A program made the translations under genes and the position numbers. The notes beneath the pieces are model-generated. The model did no database searches. It had not been told where the DNA came from and was given only the letters and a program-made list of their open reading frames with translations. From Scolanthus callimorphus (lineage: Eukaryota; Cnidaria; Anthozoa; Actiniaria; Edwardsiidae), in NCBI GenBank assembly GCA_033964015.1, contig CM066925.1, positions 4,916,523-4,980,522 of the forward strand: DNA of 64,000 bases, in the 5' to 3' direction. Position 1 is the first letter of the stretch. Each line of letters opens with the position of its first letter. This document shows, one piece after another, positions 1 through 10,930 of this stretch.

Positions 1-296
1 AATTCCAGATTCTAAGAATAAGCTTGCTGTTCCCTTGCCAAATACCAACTATTATAAGAATAGCTTTAGCTATAGTAGTGCCGTACTGTGGAACAGTCTA
101 CCCTCCCATGTTAAAGAGTTTTTTTTACGTAAACATGCCGTCCATGGAAAACAGGCGTTGAGTTCATATTATGTTTCATTTATTTATTATTATATATAGA
201 GAGAGATAGAATAGATATAGTAGCGAATTATAATTATATTGCTGCCTGATTAGATTTTACCGTGTATAAATAACTAAATTGTACAGATTCAGATTC
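1..296 (+). mobile_element. 3' end of a LINE (CR1/L2-like) retrotransposon
   Basis: An open frame enters from the left edge at base 2 and stops with TAG at 197-199. It contains NSFSYSSAVLWNSLPSHV, which matches the extreme C-terminus of ORF2 (after the reverse transcriptase) in CR1/L2-type LINEs, where a serine/tyrosine-rich block precedes LWNSLP and a short basic tail. The stop is followed by an AT-rich 3' UTR ending in a short AGATTC repeat at 285-296, as LINE 3' tails often do. Only the last ~65 codons are in the window. The clade call is from memory of the motif. Confidence 0.7.
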
Positions 297-2180
297 AGGG
301 GTTGGGGGGTCACTTTTCAACACCCGTCTGCTGGTGGGGGGGGGGGGGGGTGACTTAAAGTAATTAACCAAGAAAACCTTGAGCGGCTTTAAATGACAAT
401 AGGCGAAAAAACCTTGAGCAAATTTGGGAGACTATAGGGGACTAAAGGCAACTATAGGCGACTTCAAGTACAGTCTATCTCAAATAAATGTCATTTTTAG
501 CAACGGAAGTGCAAGCGCAGACGGAAAGTCTTACTTCGGGCGTGGAAATTGGCTCGACATCAGCGGCAGGATGTAAACATACTCTGAAAGTAATACAGTT
601 CCCCCGATTGCTCTTGTAATGACTTCTAGGTAAAACCGTAGATCGACTAGATTTTATAAGAGTTTGTATATAAAGAGTACGGTTGACATTGAATTTCCCT
701 ATTATAGTTCCCCAGCTTTTGAACTTTTACATTTAATTTCTCCGCTTTCTATGCGCATTTCAAAGCGGGACAAACCGAAGTTAATGCTTACATGTAATCC
801 TTCCAAACCGAATCAAAATAAAGCCACAACTGGAAATACTGTGAATTTATCACTGGTGGGTACTTGTGACTTATTATATAAGATAGTGTCCATTGTATTC
901 GGGCAATGATTGCTGTACTTACTCTGTAAAATACAATATAAGGGGAATATGGTCCGCTTCGCACATCCAACCTGAATGTTCCTAAACAGAAGCGAAAAAA
1001 GACATAAGTGAGATCACAGTTAAGGCTGGTTTTCATACAGTTGTTACGGGTCATTTAAGATGTGGGCCGAGGTGAAACTATGGAAATTTACGAGACTGCG
1101 ACCACAAATGTCCCGAGTGGTGCAGAAAACTTCAACGCTGGTTGCAAAGGGTCTTCTAGAAGGTGCCCCCGTATAAAGCGGATTTCGGATGACCGTCGCA
1201 AGTAATCTAGATTTGCGTTAATTCAGCGTTTCTATTGGATGCGAGGGGAGCCAATTGGCCTATCAGCCAATCAAATTGCAAACGAAATCAAAACGCGCCA
1301 TTCCTCGCGTCATGACTTATCGCAAGTCTGACTTTCTTCGCCTCCTGACTGGTTTGTTGTTGAATGGCTATCTCTACTAATTGGCTAGCTATTAAAAATG
1401 TGCTCTATGAAAATTAGAGAATAACAGACTGCCTACAAGAATGCCTAAACAGCACACAAAAAATATCATCTGGACAAACTAGCCCTCCTGTTGAACAGAT
1501 TTCCACTCGCATTCCTTAGCGAATACTGCTATTTCGGTTAAGGTTGTCAGTCTCGTCGCGCTCAGACCGAACAGCAGCATGGGTAGCAACAGAACATACC
1601 GATAATACTTTAGTGGCATGGCTACTAAGTTCTACAGAATAAATAGAGTTTTGTTCAAAGCTAGTGATGTACAGTAGTTTACTAGTAGCTTTGCTCTTTG
1701 GGCTTGTACGGCATCCGGTAACGTTTTTTCGGGCTGTAAATCTTTGCAAACCATATAAGAACCAGAAACGACTAAATGACTGAAAAGGCCAACTGGAAAC
1801 TATCTGATACGACCCAACAAGACAGGCGAAAAATGCATTTCGGGCCCAGAACTACACCATGTTCCAGACGTCATCTGCACGACCCCAAACGATCATACGG
1901 AAACTGCAGGTCGATTCAGTCGCTTCAGTAGGTTCAATGTCGTGTTTCCAAAAAAAAAAAATGAAATGCCGAGACGATCAGAAACGACTATATGGAAACC
2001 AACCTAAAGACAAACATTTACGTAATTCTTGGTGGAATAGAATGATCCCGAGAAGCCATTTATATTCGAGACTCGCTCGAAACTAACTCAGATATATACA
2101 GAACAAAGGGTCAATAAAACAATTGAACTGCAGCCAACTCTAAAGCGGCTATGTCACAACAGTTTCAATAAAATGTTTTA
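297..2180. other. Non-coding stretch, no recognised gene
   Basis: A G-run lies at about 337-350. No frame here has convincing protein character; the open frames of 60-90 codons look random. CCAAT-type motifs (attggcc, agccaatc) cluster at 1230-1290 and could be promoter-like, but no transcript is evident. Confidence 0.5.
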
Positions 2181-2307
2181 GAAAATAACACCTATGTTGT
2201 ATTGTGAATGTGCGCATTCTGATTGGTTAAAAAGCGTGTTTGTAAGAGACCTGAGAAACACGATTGTCACGCAACGCTGTCGCGCGTGTGTATGTTATTT
2301 TCTAAAA

Positions 2308-2491
2308 GCAATAAAAATACTTTCTGCGTGCTCTCTGGTTTCTTACAAACACTCGGGGAATGTTGGTCGAACTGATAAAACTTGAAAGACACTCGCCATC
2401 GGCTCGTGTCTTTCAAGTTTTGATCAGCTCTCCCAACATACCCCTCGTGTTTGTAAGAAAGCAGAGAGCACGCGGAAAGTACTTTTATTGC
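2308..2491. repeat. Foldback (hairpin) repeat, ~85-bp arms
   Basis: The left arm 2308-2392 (from gcaataaaaatactttc to cttgaaagacac) is the imperfect reverse complement of 2406-2491 (gtgtctttcaag to acttttattgc). The loop is about 13 bp. The arms carry a few mismatches and small indels. This is a typical MITE-type foldback. No clear target-site duplication was found, so the outer ends may be slightly off. Confidence 0.75.
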
Positions 2492-2785
2492 TTAATTAAA
2501 AAAGACCAGTGGTCTACATAAACAACGAATCCTATATTATGCTTCAACTAAGTCTTAGAAAGAAAATGAGCTTGAATTTGCATTATACATTATACATTCT
2601 TACGTAAGTTTTGATAACTTTCAAAGCTTTCGCTTTGAAAACTGTTCAGTCTGGTTACAAATCAAAAATGCCAATTCACAATCCATTTCCTTCCACTTGA
2701 TAGTACAAAAGAATACTCCAAATGTTTACTTATCTCTTAGCAGCTGAAAGGCCATTAAACAAACCTAGACGATTATTTTGCGTTA

Positions 2786-3030
2786 GAGCGGTTTTTACAT
2801 GACTGTCGTGAAAACAATTGCAATTGAGCAATCACGAGCCAATCAGAATCGAGAGAAATCTCGACTTGCTCCTAAATGGCTTTCCTCTCAGCCAATTGCA
2901 AGCCGAACTAACTATTTACTACAGAATTTGATTGGCTGAGAAAAACGAGTAGCCAATGAGAACGCAAAGTCGTGATTTCTCTTGATTCTGATTGGCTAGT
3001 GATTGCTCAATTGCAATTGATTTCACGATT
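2786..3030. mobile_element. MITE, TA-flanked 252-bp family, 3'-truncated or divergent copy
   Basis: It starts GAGCGGTTTTTACATGACTG after TA at 2784-2785 and shares the family's internal blocks (tgcaattgagcaatcac, ccaatcagaatcgagag, ttgattggctgagaaaa). The right half refolds on the left half (tgattgctcaattgcaattg), but the outer right terminus seen in other copies (gtcatgtgaaatccgctc) is missing after about 3030. Better copies are at 12139-12390 and 59904-60155. Confidence 0.8.
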
Positions 3031-3064
3031 GGTCACCCCCTTCAAAAACAAAAACGTGTTTTAC

Positions 3065-5507
3065 CCTCGACATTTGCCAGAGAATGGATATCGGAGTCAT
3101 CCAGTTTTCGCGCTGGAAACGGAGACTGAGGGCTGGGAACACATAGGGTGGCGTTAAAGCAGTTTGTTTCGTGACGGTTTTGATGACTCATACTCGCTCT
3201 ATCGATGGAAGCAACAAGTGTCCATCCTCCACCTGTGGAAAGATTATTTAAGGTGAACCCAGGAACTCTAAAATGGTAGTTGGATTCTGGTGATTTCAAT
3301 GTCAGATGATACAATAGTTCTTTCACTTGCCAAATCTCACTGATTCGGTTTTTTGTTTTCGATGTCTATCACATGGAACAAGCTCTTTCACTCACCAAAT
3401 CTCTCTGACTCTGGTGAATTCGATGTCTATCACATGGAACAAGTTCTTTCACTCGCCAATTCTCTATGATTCGGAATATGTTCTCGATGTCTATCACATG
3501 GAACAAGTTCATTCACTCACCAAATTTCTCCATGTCGCAGTAGACGGTCCTGATCTTTCCATTTACCTCGACTGGGTAGTATCCGCTGACAGCGTGACTG
3601 TTGGCACTCTTTATTTTGGAACAGGATCTCTCCAGGGGCTTCGTCTGCTTGCAAATTTGATAGTGTATATGAAACGATTTTTGTTTTCGGATCTCTGGAT
3701 AAAACATTATTAGACAAACATGCTGACCAAGTTCGAGAAAGATTTGATAAATAGCCGCGAAGCTATGCGCTCGCAAAGTCACGCTTTTTGTGGCTAGCTG
3801 CATGCGACTAATGTAATTTGACGCATCATTTTGTTTCCTTCTGTACAAAGACTATGAGCGAGATCACGTTAAAAACCTACATTGCTAACTATAGAAGTCT
3901 TTCGAACCTTACAAAACTGGTCTGGTTATAAGCTGTCTTTATAAGAATTCCCTGCTGCATGACTGAGGGCCATAACAAGCCAATTTTGTCATTTTCCTTA
4001 ATCTTGCCTTGAAGTATAGAGACAAAATTACGTCACGAAACAGTGTCATCTGATTACCTGAATGCTTAATGTGCTAGCCAGAGGTCACAGCAAAATACGA
4101 AACTTTGAACGGCCATAATATCGCAGTATTTTACCGAAATCTATTCAAGCTTGCTGCGCTTACTTCTTTCAATACGATGTGTGGAAAAATGTAAAAACTG
4201 ATTTCATTTCACATGTACTTCATTTTCATCTATTATATATGAGCATCGCCAAGCAAAATGGGTTCTTATATAGAATTTCAAACTTTTGAAAAAAATGCTA
4301 AAGAAGTTCGGAATTCCCATACAAACCCTTCAAAACTGGAACTCCATGTCTACCAAAGCTCTACTTCGCCTTGTGAAAAGTGCATGGAAAATATTCTTAG
4401 TGATTAGATCACATTAGCCGCTCTTCAAAACCCTTCAAAAGAGAAATTGGACGAATACCGTATAAGATGGCTTTTCGCTTGGCGGGTCCTATATCATCCT
4501 GAGACGAGAGACGTCGCTATATTTCTAACCCACAAAAATTTGATATATCATAATATGCGCGTGAAAATCATGATGGAATTGTGAACATACACCTTCAAAT
4601 TTTAAACGAAATAAAAAAAGAATCCATTCGCGGTCCATGTGCATTGCAAACTTCTGCGGAAGTTCTTGTGAAAAGAAAACATTGCAAATAACAAAAAACA
4701 AACTGAAAATTCAATTTCAAATTTGTTTTTGTTTATGAGTAACATCAATGATGTTTTACTGTGTTTTAATTAAAACCCCCTTGGTAAGCTATATATCTTA
4801 CCAAGGAAGTAAGATATATAGCTTCTAGAAAGAATGTGAATATCCCTAATTATTACTTTGATACAGGACTATTGTCCACCAAAGCCTTGGAATTGTTTCA
4901 TCTTCAAATAAATTTGTGTTTTCTGTCAACCATTGTGGTACTCGAGGAGAAATTTTCTAAGGCAGCTGTATATCCAGAAAATATATATGGCCGGCGTATT
5001 GTTGGACGAAATAATTGTTCACCTAAACAAGGGAAATGACTCATATTTGCAACTTTAGGGTGGATGGCTTTGATGATTGCTTAGATATCTGTAGCATCGA
5101 AAAAATATTTTTATTCTGTGACGCTAGAAGATCCTCAGACTTATACTATTTAACAACATGTACAGTACTATATCTTTATAAAAATACCTAGAACTAGAAA
5201 TTACCTTATTACTGTCAAACCCATAGATGGACCCCTTTCTTTCGATAAAATCTTGCGGAAAGAACTCTTTTCTGGCATCATTAAGCTCGCATGTTCTTGA
5301 TTTAAGGCAGAAATTGATACTGTAGCATCTTTCATCTGTAAAGCACATTTCCAAGCATTCTCTGACTTCGGTGCATACTTTCGTAGTCTTGTATTTGTGG
5401 TTCTTGAAATATGAATCGAGTTCTGTCAGGAGGAGGGAATTGCTGCATTTTTTCAAGTGAACTGACCGGATAAGGTGCAGGAAAAGAATCGCAAAATAAA
5501 CGTTCAT
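3065..5507 (-). CDS. Secreted PAN/apple plus fibrinogen-like protein (5' three exons)
   Basis: Three exons fit consensus splice sites and keep frame. Exon 1 (5507-5205) starts with a signal peptide (MNVYFAILFLHLIRSVHL) and a PAN/apple domain with cysteines spaced as VCTEVRECLEMCFTDERCYS then NFCLKSRTCEL. It ends in phase 0 at AAG|GTAATT. Exon 2 (3644-3521) encodes CSKIKSANSHAVSGYYPVEV and a VYCDME motif, the start of a fibrinogen-type domain, and ends in phase 1 at G|GTGAGTG. Exon 3 (3232-3065), after tttccacag, encodes GGWTLVASI, two cysteines and ARKLDDSDIHSLA, and ends before GTAAAAC. Proteins with this order are secreted or matrix glycoproteins, and in corals include skeletal-organic-matrix members. 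Role is inference. The remaining C-terminal exons are not found to the left, where a MITE sits, so the gene may be truncated. Confidence 0.72.
3360..3520. repeat. Imperfect tandem repeat, ~61-66 bp unit
   Basis: The block cgatgtctatcacatggaac followed by aag(c/t)tctttcactc(a/g)cca recurs at about 3360, 3421 and 3487. It occupies the intron between exons 3 and 2 of the PAN/fibrinogen gene and includes the exon 2 donor (cactcac, reverse complement of GTGAGTG), so each unit repeats a donor-like site on the minus strand. Confidence 0.75.
3645..5204 (-). other. Intron 1 of the PAN/fibrinogen-like gene
   Basis: A stretch of ~1.56 kb between phase-0 splice sites (donor GTAATTTC, acceptor tttgcaagcag). 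A 17-bp inverted repeat around 4782-4822 (gctatatatcttaccaa / ...agatatatagc) is visible. No other gene is seen. Confidence 0.5.
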
Positions 5508-6050
5508 CTTGAATAGATTTTTGTTGACAATGGTAGGTAAACAGGATTCTTCTTGTACTGTAATGAATGGTATTCAATCTTAATGATTTTGCGTTACCAT
5601 GGAAAGGATAAATCACAATGTAATTTCCGTGACCATCGTCAGAATCACTTGAAAAAATCCAAGACATTGTATTATGAAGTGTAATTATTTTTTTAAGGGA
5701 TGAGTCCAAGTGAGTTAAATAGTAGAATGCAACAAGCGCAACGGGAAATATTTGAAAAGAGAAAATGAATGCCGCTTCTTGCTGTTCCTCACCATAGGAT
5801 GTTCACGAAAGATTGTTAGCTGAATCAGGTAAAGGTATATATAATTTCGCTAGTTGACTCTATTTCACGATATTTTGGAGTTAAAATTAGATTTTCTAGA
5901 AAATGGAAAGGTTATTTGTTCTCTGGTGGGTGCCCTTTAAACTAGATCTGGTGTGAGCTACCGGGTTCTCTTACATATATCAGGCATTTCTTCCTTATGT
6001 TTTTCTTGATCTGTCATTACTAGACAACTCCGAACCAAGGTATTCTTTAA

Positions 6051-6420
6051 GGTTACTGAGAACCTTCGCGCACGTCCCCGGAAAAAAGTCATGCACGTCC
6101 TTAGTTTAACCAAAACATGTCAACCTATATATCGTTGCAAAGCTTATAGAATGGACTAGAGACTATGGCAAAAAGAAATAACTTATTAATAAGGATTGAT
6201 TAAAAATTTTGGTGTGCCATTTTCACGAGCTAACGCCGCCGAACTGCTCGACTTTGACTCCCAAGTAACACAGTGTTTTAATCCTTAAATGTGTTTAGTT
6301 CAAAACTTTATAATTTCGAAGGTCAAATTTTATAGCATTTTCACGCTCTAAAATTTAAAAGTTTCATACCTTAAAATTGAAAAGTTTCTTCGACCTTGCT
6401 ACGGGCCCGAAAATACAAAT
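6051..6420. mobile_element. Left part of a TTAA-flanked foldback element (same family as 63187-63878)
   Basis: After TTAA (6047-6050) it starts GGTTACTGAGAACCTTCGCG and matches the full copy at the right edge through aacctatatatcgttg, ggactagagactatggc and gactcccaagtaacac. The second inverted arm is missing, so this is a half element. Confidence 0.75.
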
Positions 6421-7420
6421 AGAAACAACAACAAAATGGATCAGTGCACAAAATGGATCAGTGCACATATTACTTTCATATTCTCTTTATTGTGTACAAT
6501 TTGGTGTTAAAAGTGAAACAATTAAAAATGGAAATTTCGAACATTAGAATGTTGGGAAAATGCATGAAAAACAAAATGTAGAATATCCGTTCCAGGTAAA
6601 ATGATTAATTTTACGAATGTTAAAAGCTTTCATATTCTCTACATTTCTGCTAATTTTTCAATTTTCGTGGCCTCGACGACATCACAACTGCAGCCCCTTC
6701 GAGTCCAAAAGAGGCAGGAGACGAGGAGAGTTCGCGGAATATGCTGCTGACTCGTTGCGAGCTATTTCCAATATTACCAATTTTCCCAAAAACCGAACCA
6801 CTTCGCCTGCGGCTCGAGAAACTCTTACGCTACCAACGTGCTTTATCAACTATCTGCGTGCTACAGAACTGGATATACGCACGCTAAGCATGGACTATTC
6901 TTTTATTATTACAGGCAAGTGATTTCTTGATTCTAATCTTTATTTTTTAAGTTTCCCTCAGGCGACGGATATCGCAGAACATATGTCACGTAAAGAAGAC
7001 AGATATTGACGTTCCAATGACCATATTTGGGCAGTGCATCGATGTGCTGAATAATAATAGTAATTATTCGTGTTCGTGTTCTTGTTCTTGTTATTTCACA
7101 CCATTTTTCGTATTCTTATCCTCGGTCATTCCTTTATTTTTCATCTGGAAATATTCTTGCACGAAGAGAGAACGTGTTATTAAAGAACGTTGGAATGGCC
7201 GTGTACCCAATAAATTGTTCTATTTAACTTGATACAAACTATACTAAACAAACTAACCGTAAGCAGCTCAATCATTGTCACGCATCTTTTAGGATGTAGC
7301 ATCTCCTTGTCACACTTTCAATGAGAAAAATAGCTTATATCTTGCACGATTTTAAACTTGCCTAGTCTACGATCCTGCTCAAGCTGACAAGATTATTGGC
7401 ACATGACTTATCTTGTTGCA
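6421..7420. other. Mostly unassigned sequence with two weak open frames
   Basis: A 101-codon frame (6617-6922) starts with a hydrophobic stretch like a signal peptide (MLKAFIFSTFLLIFQFSW). A 71-codon frame (7017-7232) has a Ser-Cys repeat and one membrane-like segment (FFVFLSSVIPLFFIW). Neither resembles a known family and no good splice structure links them. They could be chance frames in AT-rich DNA. Confidence 0.25.
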
Positions 7421-7550
7421 ATGGGAGACGTTATGCGTTTGGTATGTTGCTTTCTTATTTTTGTCTCTGCGGTCCCACATTTTCATCCACATTTTGCACA
7501 GTGCCCCATCAATAAAGTGGATTTCGATCCCGAGTTGAAGCTGCTGCTCA
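7421..7550 (+). CDS. Possible first exon of a small secreted protein
   Basis: From the ATG at 7421 the frame gives MGDVMRLVCCFLIFVSAVPH followed by FHPHFAQCPINKVDFDPELK. This is a good signal peptide with a plausible cleavage near the Ala/His region and a following cysteine. A strong donor (CTGCTCA|GTAAGC) follows at 7551, giving phase 1. Read through, the frame stops at 7569. No downstream exon is identified and no family is recognised. Confidence 0.3.
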
Positions 7551-7569
7551 GTAAGCTGATACCCCCTTA

Positions 7570-8905
7570 AAAGAGCAAATTAAAGTGTGAGTGTTGATAA
7601 AAATGAGCACGACTCGCAATGCACATGACTAATCCGGCGATAATATTTATGTAAAGTCCAGGGATATTATTTACGATTGTTCGGTTGGTAGAGTATGTTC
7701 TGTCCATTCCCTCGTTGACTTTGATAAATTCCCAAAGGCAACTGCATTCAGGGTAGCGCGCATACATTTTAATCAAAACGAATGGCCAAACAAGCCGTTT
7801 TTCTAAAAGATAAAACGAAAGAAACTACCTCGAGATTACTCCAGATACAAGATATAGAGCAGAAAAATTCCTAAATTGTCGTGTCATTTCACACTCTTTC
7901 GTGATTCGTTCGCGTGATCATTGACTCTATTAGTCCTGTACTGTCAGGCTAAGGTGGAACCACCAGTCTATAATAAAGTGTGCGGGAGTTGCTTTTGCAT
8001 ACCTTTTTTCGGCCTTATTTGCACATTGATCAAGTGCGTTTACTTTCTATACAAGCTCTCAACTAAAGCGGTTCCCATAAAGGATGAATCTCAATGAGTA
8101 GATCACCGGATAATAACTCGAAATTATTTCGAATCCCGTCACTGTTAAACGTTTTTTAAATACATTGATCTTGACTTATGATTTATATTGTTCTTACCAG
8201 AATATATTTTTATTTGTGCCTCGAACCAGGCTGCTTCTATTTTCCCCTTCGTGCGACACGCCAAGCAACTTTAAAACATAGAGTCCATAGACACTGGCGT
8301 CTCTCTCTTTTATGTCTGTAGTATATGGAGCTACCGAATTATGGTTTATCCTCGATCCAGACCAAATACATACTGAGTAGTGCCGGTCATGGTAACTGAA
8401 TATCAGAAGAACTCCGCCGAATTGAAGGTGGCCTAATTATTTGCGTGACGACACATATTTTGCAAGGCCAGTTATTGGCTTTCAACGTTATCTGATCGCC
8501 TTACAAATTTGCGTACCTACTGACCAATGCTTCTGTTTTGTAATAAATAAAATATTTGCGCGCGGATAGGATTTTTATGCGCTCGCCCCCATGTATCTAA
8601 TATGTACACTAAGTACACGTGATGTAAGGCATTTATCGGAAGGAGGGCTGTGTGTCATGGTGGGATCGAATTACAACAAGCTCAACAGAGCAAGTCATTC
8701 GAGCCCTGCAACGCGGTCGAACAGCATTTGGTCCTAGTGATGATCACCCGCTTTTACAGCCTTTTCGTGTTTTTCATTCTTTGTCTCACCACTTCTCCGA
8801 GGAAAGAGTTTGGTAATATTAAGTTACATCTTTCGTTTAGACCCTTATTGATCTAGAGAGGCATTTTTAACCCTCTTTCTTTCTTGACCGCGATTATCTG
8901 TACTT
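7570..8905. other. No recognised gene
   Basis: AT-rich, with only short chance frames. No repeats with clear ends and no RNA gene recognised. Confidence 0.4.
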
Positions 8906-8911
8906 GAGATA

Positions 8912-9478
8912 ATGACAGCTCACTCGTCTTCACCGAGGGTTCTCATATTGGGACATTCCTTCGTCCGCCACATGCTAACGTTTCTAAAGAATAAGAGTGG
9001 TCTGGCTCATCTTGATTTTTATTTCCTGTCTCCAGGTTCTGAGTCTTTTTCTTCACGGGGTTGGGGACACTACCGTACCTTCTATCCGTAATCGTGAGCT
9101 CTACAGGGTTTCTCAATATTCTCCTCAAGTTATTGTGTTGGAAATCGGCACAAACGACCTTTCTTCCCGGCGCCCTGAGGTTGTCGGTTCTGACATAGAG
9201 GAGCTTACTCAGCTCCTCTTAAACGCGTATGGAGTTTCTGTTGTAGCTGTTTGTGGCGTTACCCGCGGGGCCACTTGAATAGTCCCACTGTGGAATTTAA
9301 CCACCCTGCTGGTATTCTAAACCAGTACTTGCGTGTAGTCCTTGAACCGCTACCGCGCGCTTACTTTTGGCACCACAAGGGCTTCACAAGTCCATCCTGT
9401 GAGGTTTTGCGCGATGGTGTGCATGGAAATTCCATTGATCTTTATAATTTATACAGTAGCTATCGGGGGCTATTGTAA
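8912..9478 (+). pseudogene. Degenerate SGNH-hydrolase (GDSL-esterase-like) ORF, retroelement-type
   Basis: Three successive frames carry the blocks of an SGNH hydrolase. Block I is RVLILGHSFVR (8939-8971, catalytic Ser in GHS). Block III is VIVLEIGTNDLSSRRPE in the next frame (after ~9045). The terminal Asp/His block is CEVLRDGVHGNS in the third frame (ORF 9251-9478). Two frameshifts (near 9050 and 9260) break it. From general knowledge, such SGNH domains occur in LINE ORF1 proteins and beside DIRS-like elements in cnidarians. It ends ~190 bp before the LINE ORF1 at 9671 and may belong to a separate older element. A CTAAA-type simple repeat (9567-9590) separates them. Confidence 0.65.
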
Positions 9479-9670
9479 AAGCCCTCGCTATGCTTTGACT
9501 CGGAAACAACGCCCCCAATGGTATATTTTACTCCCTTTTCTTTATACAGAGAGAACCGCGGACGAACTAAACTAAACTTAACTAAACTGAGGACTGATAT
9601 GATACAAATTCCTGACGTTCCGCTAAGGTAAGTCCAGCTCTTCCAACAACGAGATATCGGATTACACAGT

Positions 9671-10461
9671 ATGGCAGCAACTGGCAAGCGCTCCGTGGAT
9701 GATCTAAATAATTCCTTTCTAAGCAGTCCGATGAAACCCAACAGTAAACTGTTAAAAATGGAAGTGGTGATGATGAATGGGATCTAAAAAAACTCGCTAT
9801 TCTGGTGATGAATATGAGTAAAAAACTCGATAAGCTTGATGCCATAGAAGAGAGCCTTTCTGGTATCAATCACGACATCGCTGATTTACAGCAGTCATAC
9901 ACATTTATCAGCGATCAGACAACTGATCTCCAAAAAGAACAAGAGAAACAAAATGCAAAAGTTACTGCTGCAGAAGCGAAAGTAAACGTGCTGGAGGGGA
10001 AAAAAGAAAAACTAAACAGAGAGATGATTGATATCAGAGGGAGGTCGATGGGTTGCAATCTCGTGTTCTACAACATCCCAGAAAGAGAAGAAGAAAATCC
10101 ATTTCAAAAAGTATCTCATACACTGTCTAACACAATGAAAATCACCAATGCAGATAAAATTGAAATCGAAAGAACACACAGGATGGGGGACATAGAGGAG
10201 AATGGAACAAGACCACTAATGGCAAAGTTTGTTCGCTTCCGGGACAAATACTTCATCTTAAGGAATGGTCATAAGCTCAAAGGAACTAAGATTGGAGTAG
10301 CAGAACACTTCCCCAAAGAAATCATAATCGAAAGGAAACGACTTTACCTGAAGCTAAAAGAGGCAAAGGAAAAGAAGTTAAAAGCCAAATTTGTAAGAGA
10401 TAAGTTAATCATAGATGGCAAAGTTTACAAAGAAGACAGCTTAACTCAAGTTAACTGTTGA
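9671..10461 (+). CDS. LINE ORF1-like protein (coiled coil + RRM-type L1 ORF1 domain), one frameshift
   Basis: An ATG at 9671 opens MAATGKRSVDDLNNSFLSSP. A single frameshift near 9765 moves to the frame that then runs to 10461. The main 218-codon part has a coiled coil (LDKLDAIEESLSGINHDIAD, then a Lys/Glu-rich heptad region) and then NLVFYNIPEREE and IERTHRMG, the typical RNA-binding block of L1-type ORF1 proteins, plus a basic C-terminal region. Known role of the family: a nucleic-acid chaperone coating LINE RNA. ORF2 starts ~95 bp downstream. Apart from the 5' frameshift this ORF is intact. Confidence 0.8.
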
Positions 10462-10555
10462 GTGCACACTGGCAAGTATATGGGCGGTTTGCTTTCCACT
10501 CTTAAAATTAAATCAACTTAGTTTACCAAAAACAAAACAAACCTAGTTTCCATCA

Positions 10556-10930
10556 ATGATTAACGACCAAAACTGTGATTTTTGCAATCATTTGATTGAT
10601 TCAACCGGAAAGTCTAACAGTTCAAGTATCCAATGTGAAATGTGCAAGCGTAGCTTTCTTCTGCGACGCAGATGTCTACAGCTACCTTCTAACGAATTAC
10701 GCTGTTTAACCCCTAATGAGTTTAATTGCAACTGGTGTCGAAATGATTGTTTCTCCTTCACTATGATAGAAAATAATGAATTTCACGTAGCGATTGGAAA
10801 ATCACAAAACGGCCTTCGTGAACGTGATCTAAGAAAACTAGATGATCTTATCTTCGATCTACGGAGTAAAAATACAAATAATTTCAACAACTCAATTGAC
10901 CCAGAATTGCGAAAGAAATGTCATTACAAG
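10556..10930 (+). CDS. LINE ORF2 N-terminus (PHD-like zinc finger), interrupted by LTR element
   Basis: It starts with CDFCNHLID, then CEMCKRSF, further cysteines and CNWC, a PHD/RING-like zinc cluster found at the N-terminus of some LINE ORF2/ORF1 proteins. At 10931 the frame runs into the LTR (TGTGACAGG). LINE coding sequence resumes after 20113 with a frame encoding YYTINDFNSSPDLNLTDYSH, but not exactly in phase, so the split ORF also carries a small indel at the junction or was already damaged. Endonuclease and reverse transcriptase are absent because the element is cut off at ~20215. Confidence 0.7.

Noticed and set aside
2194..2385. 63-codon plus-strand frame
   Set aside because: It runs into one arm of the 2308-2491 hairpin and has no protein-like character.
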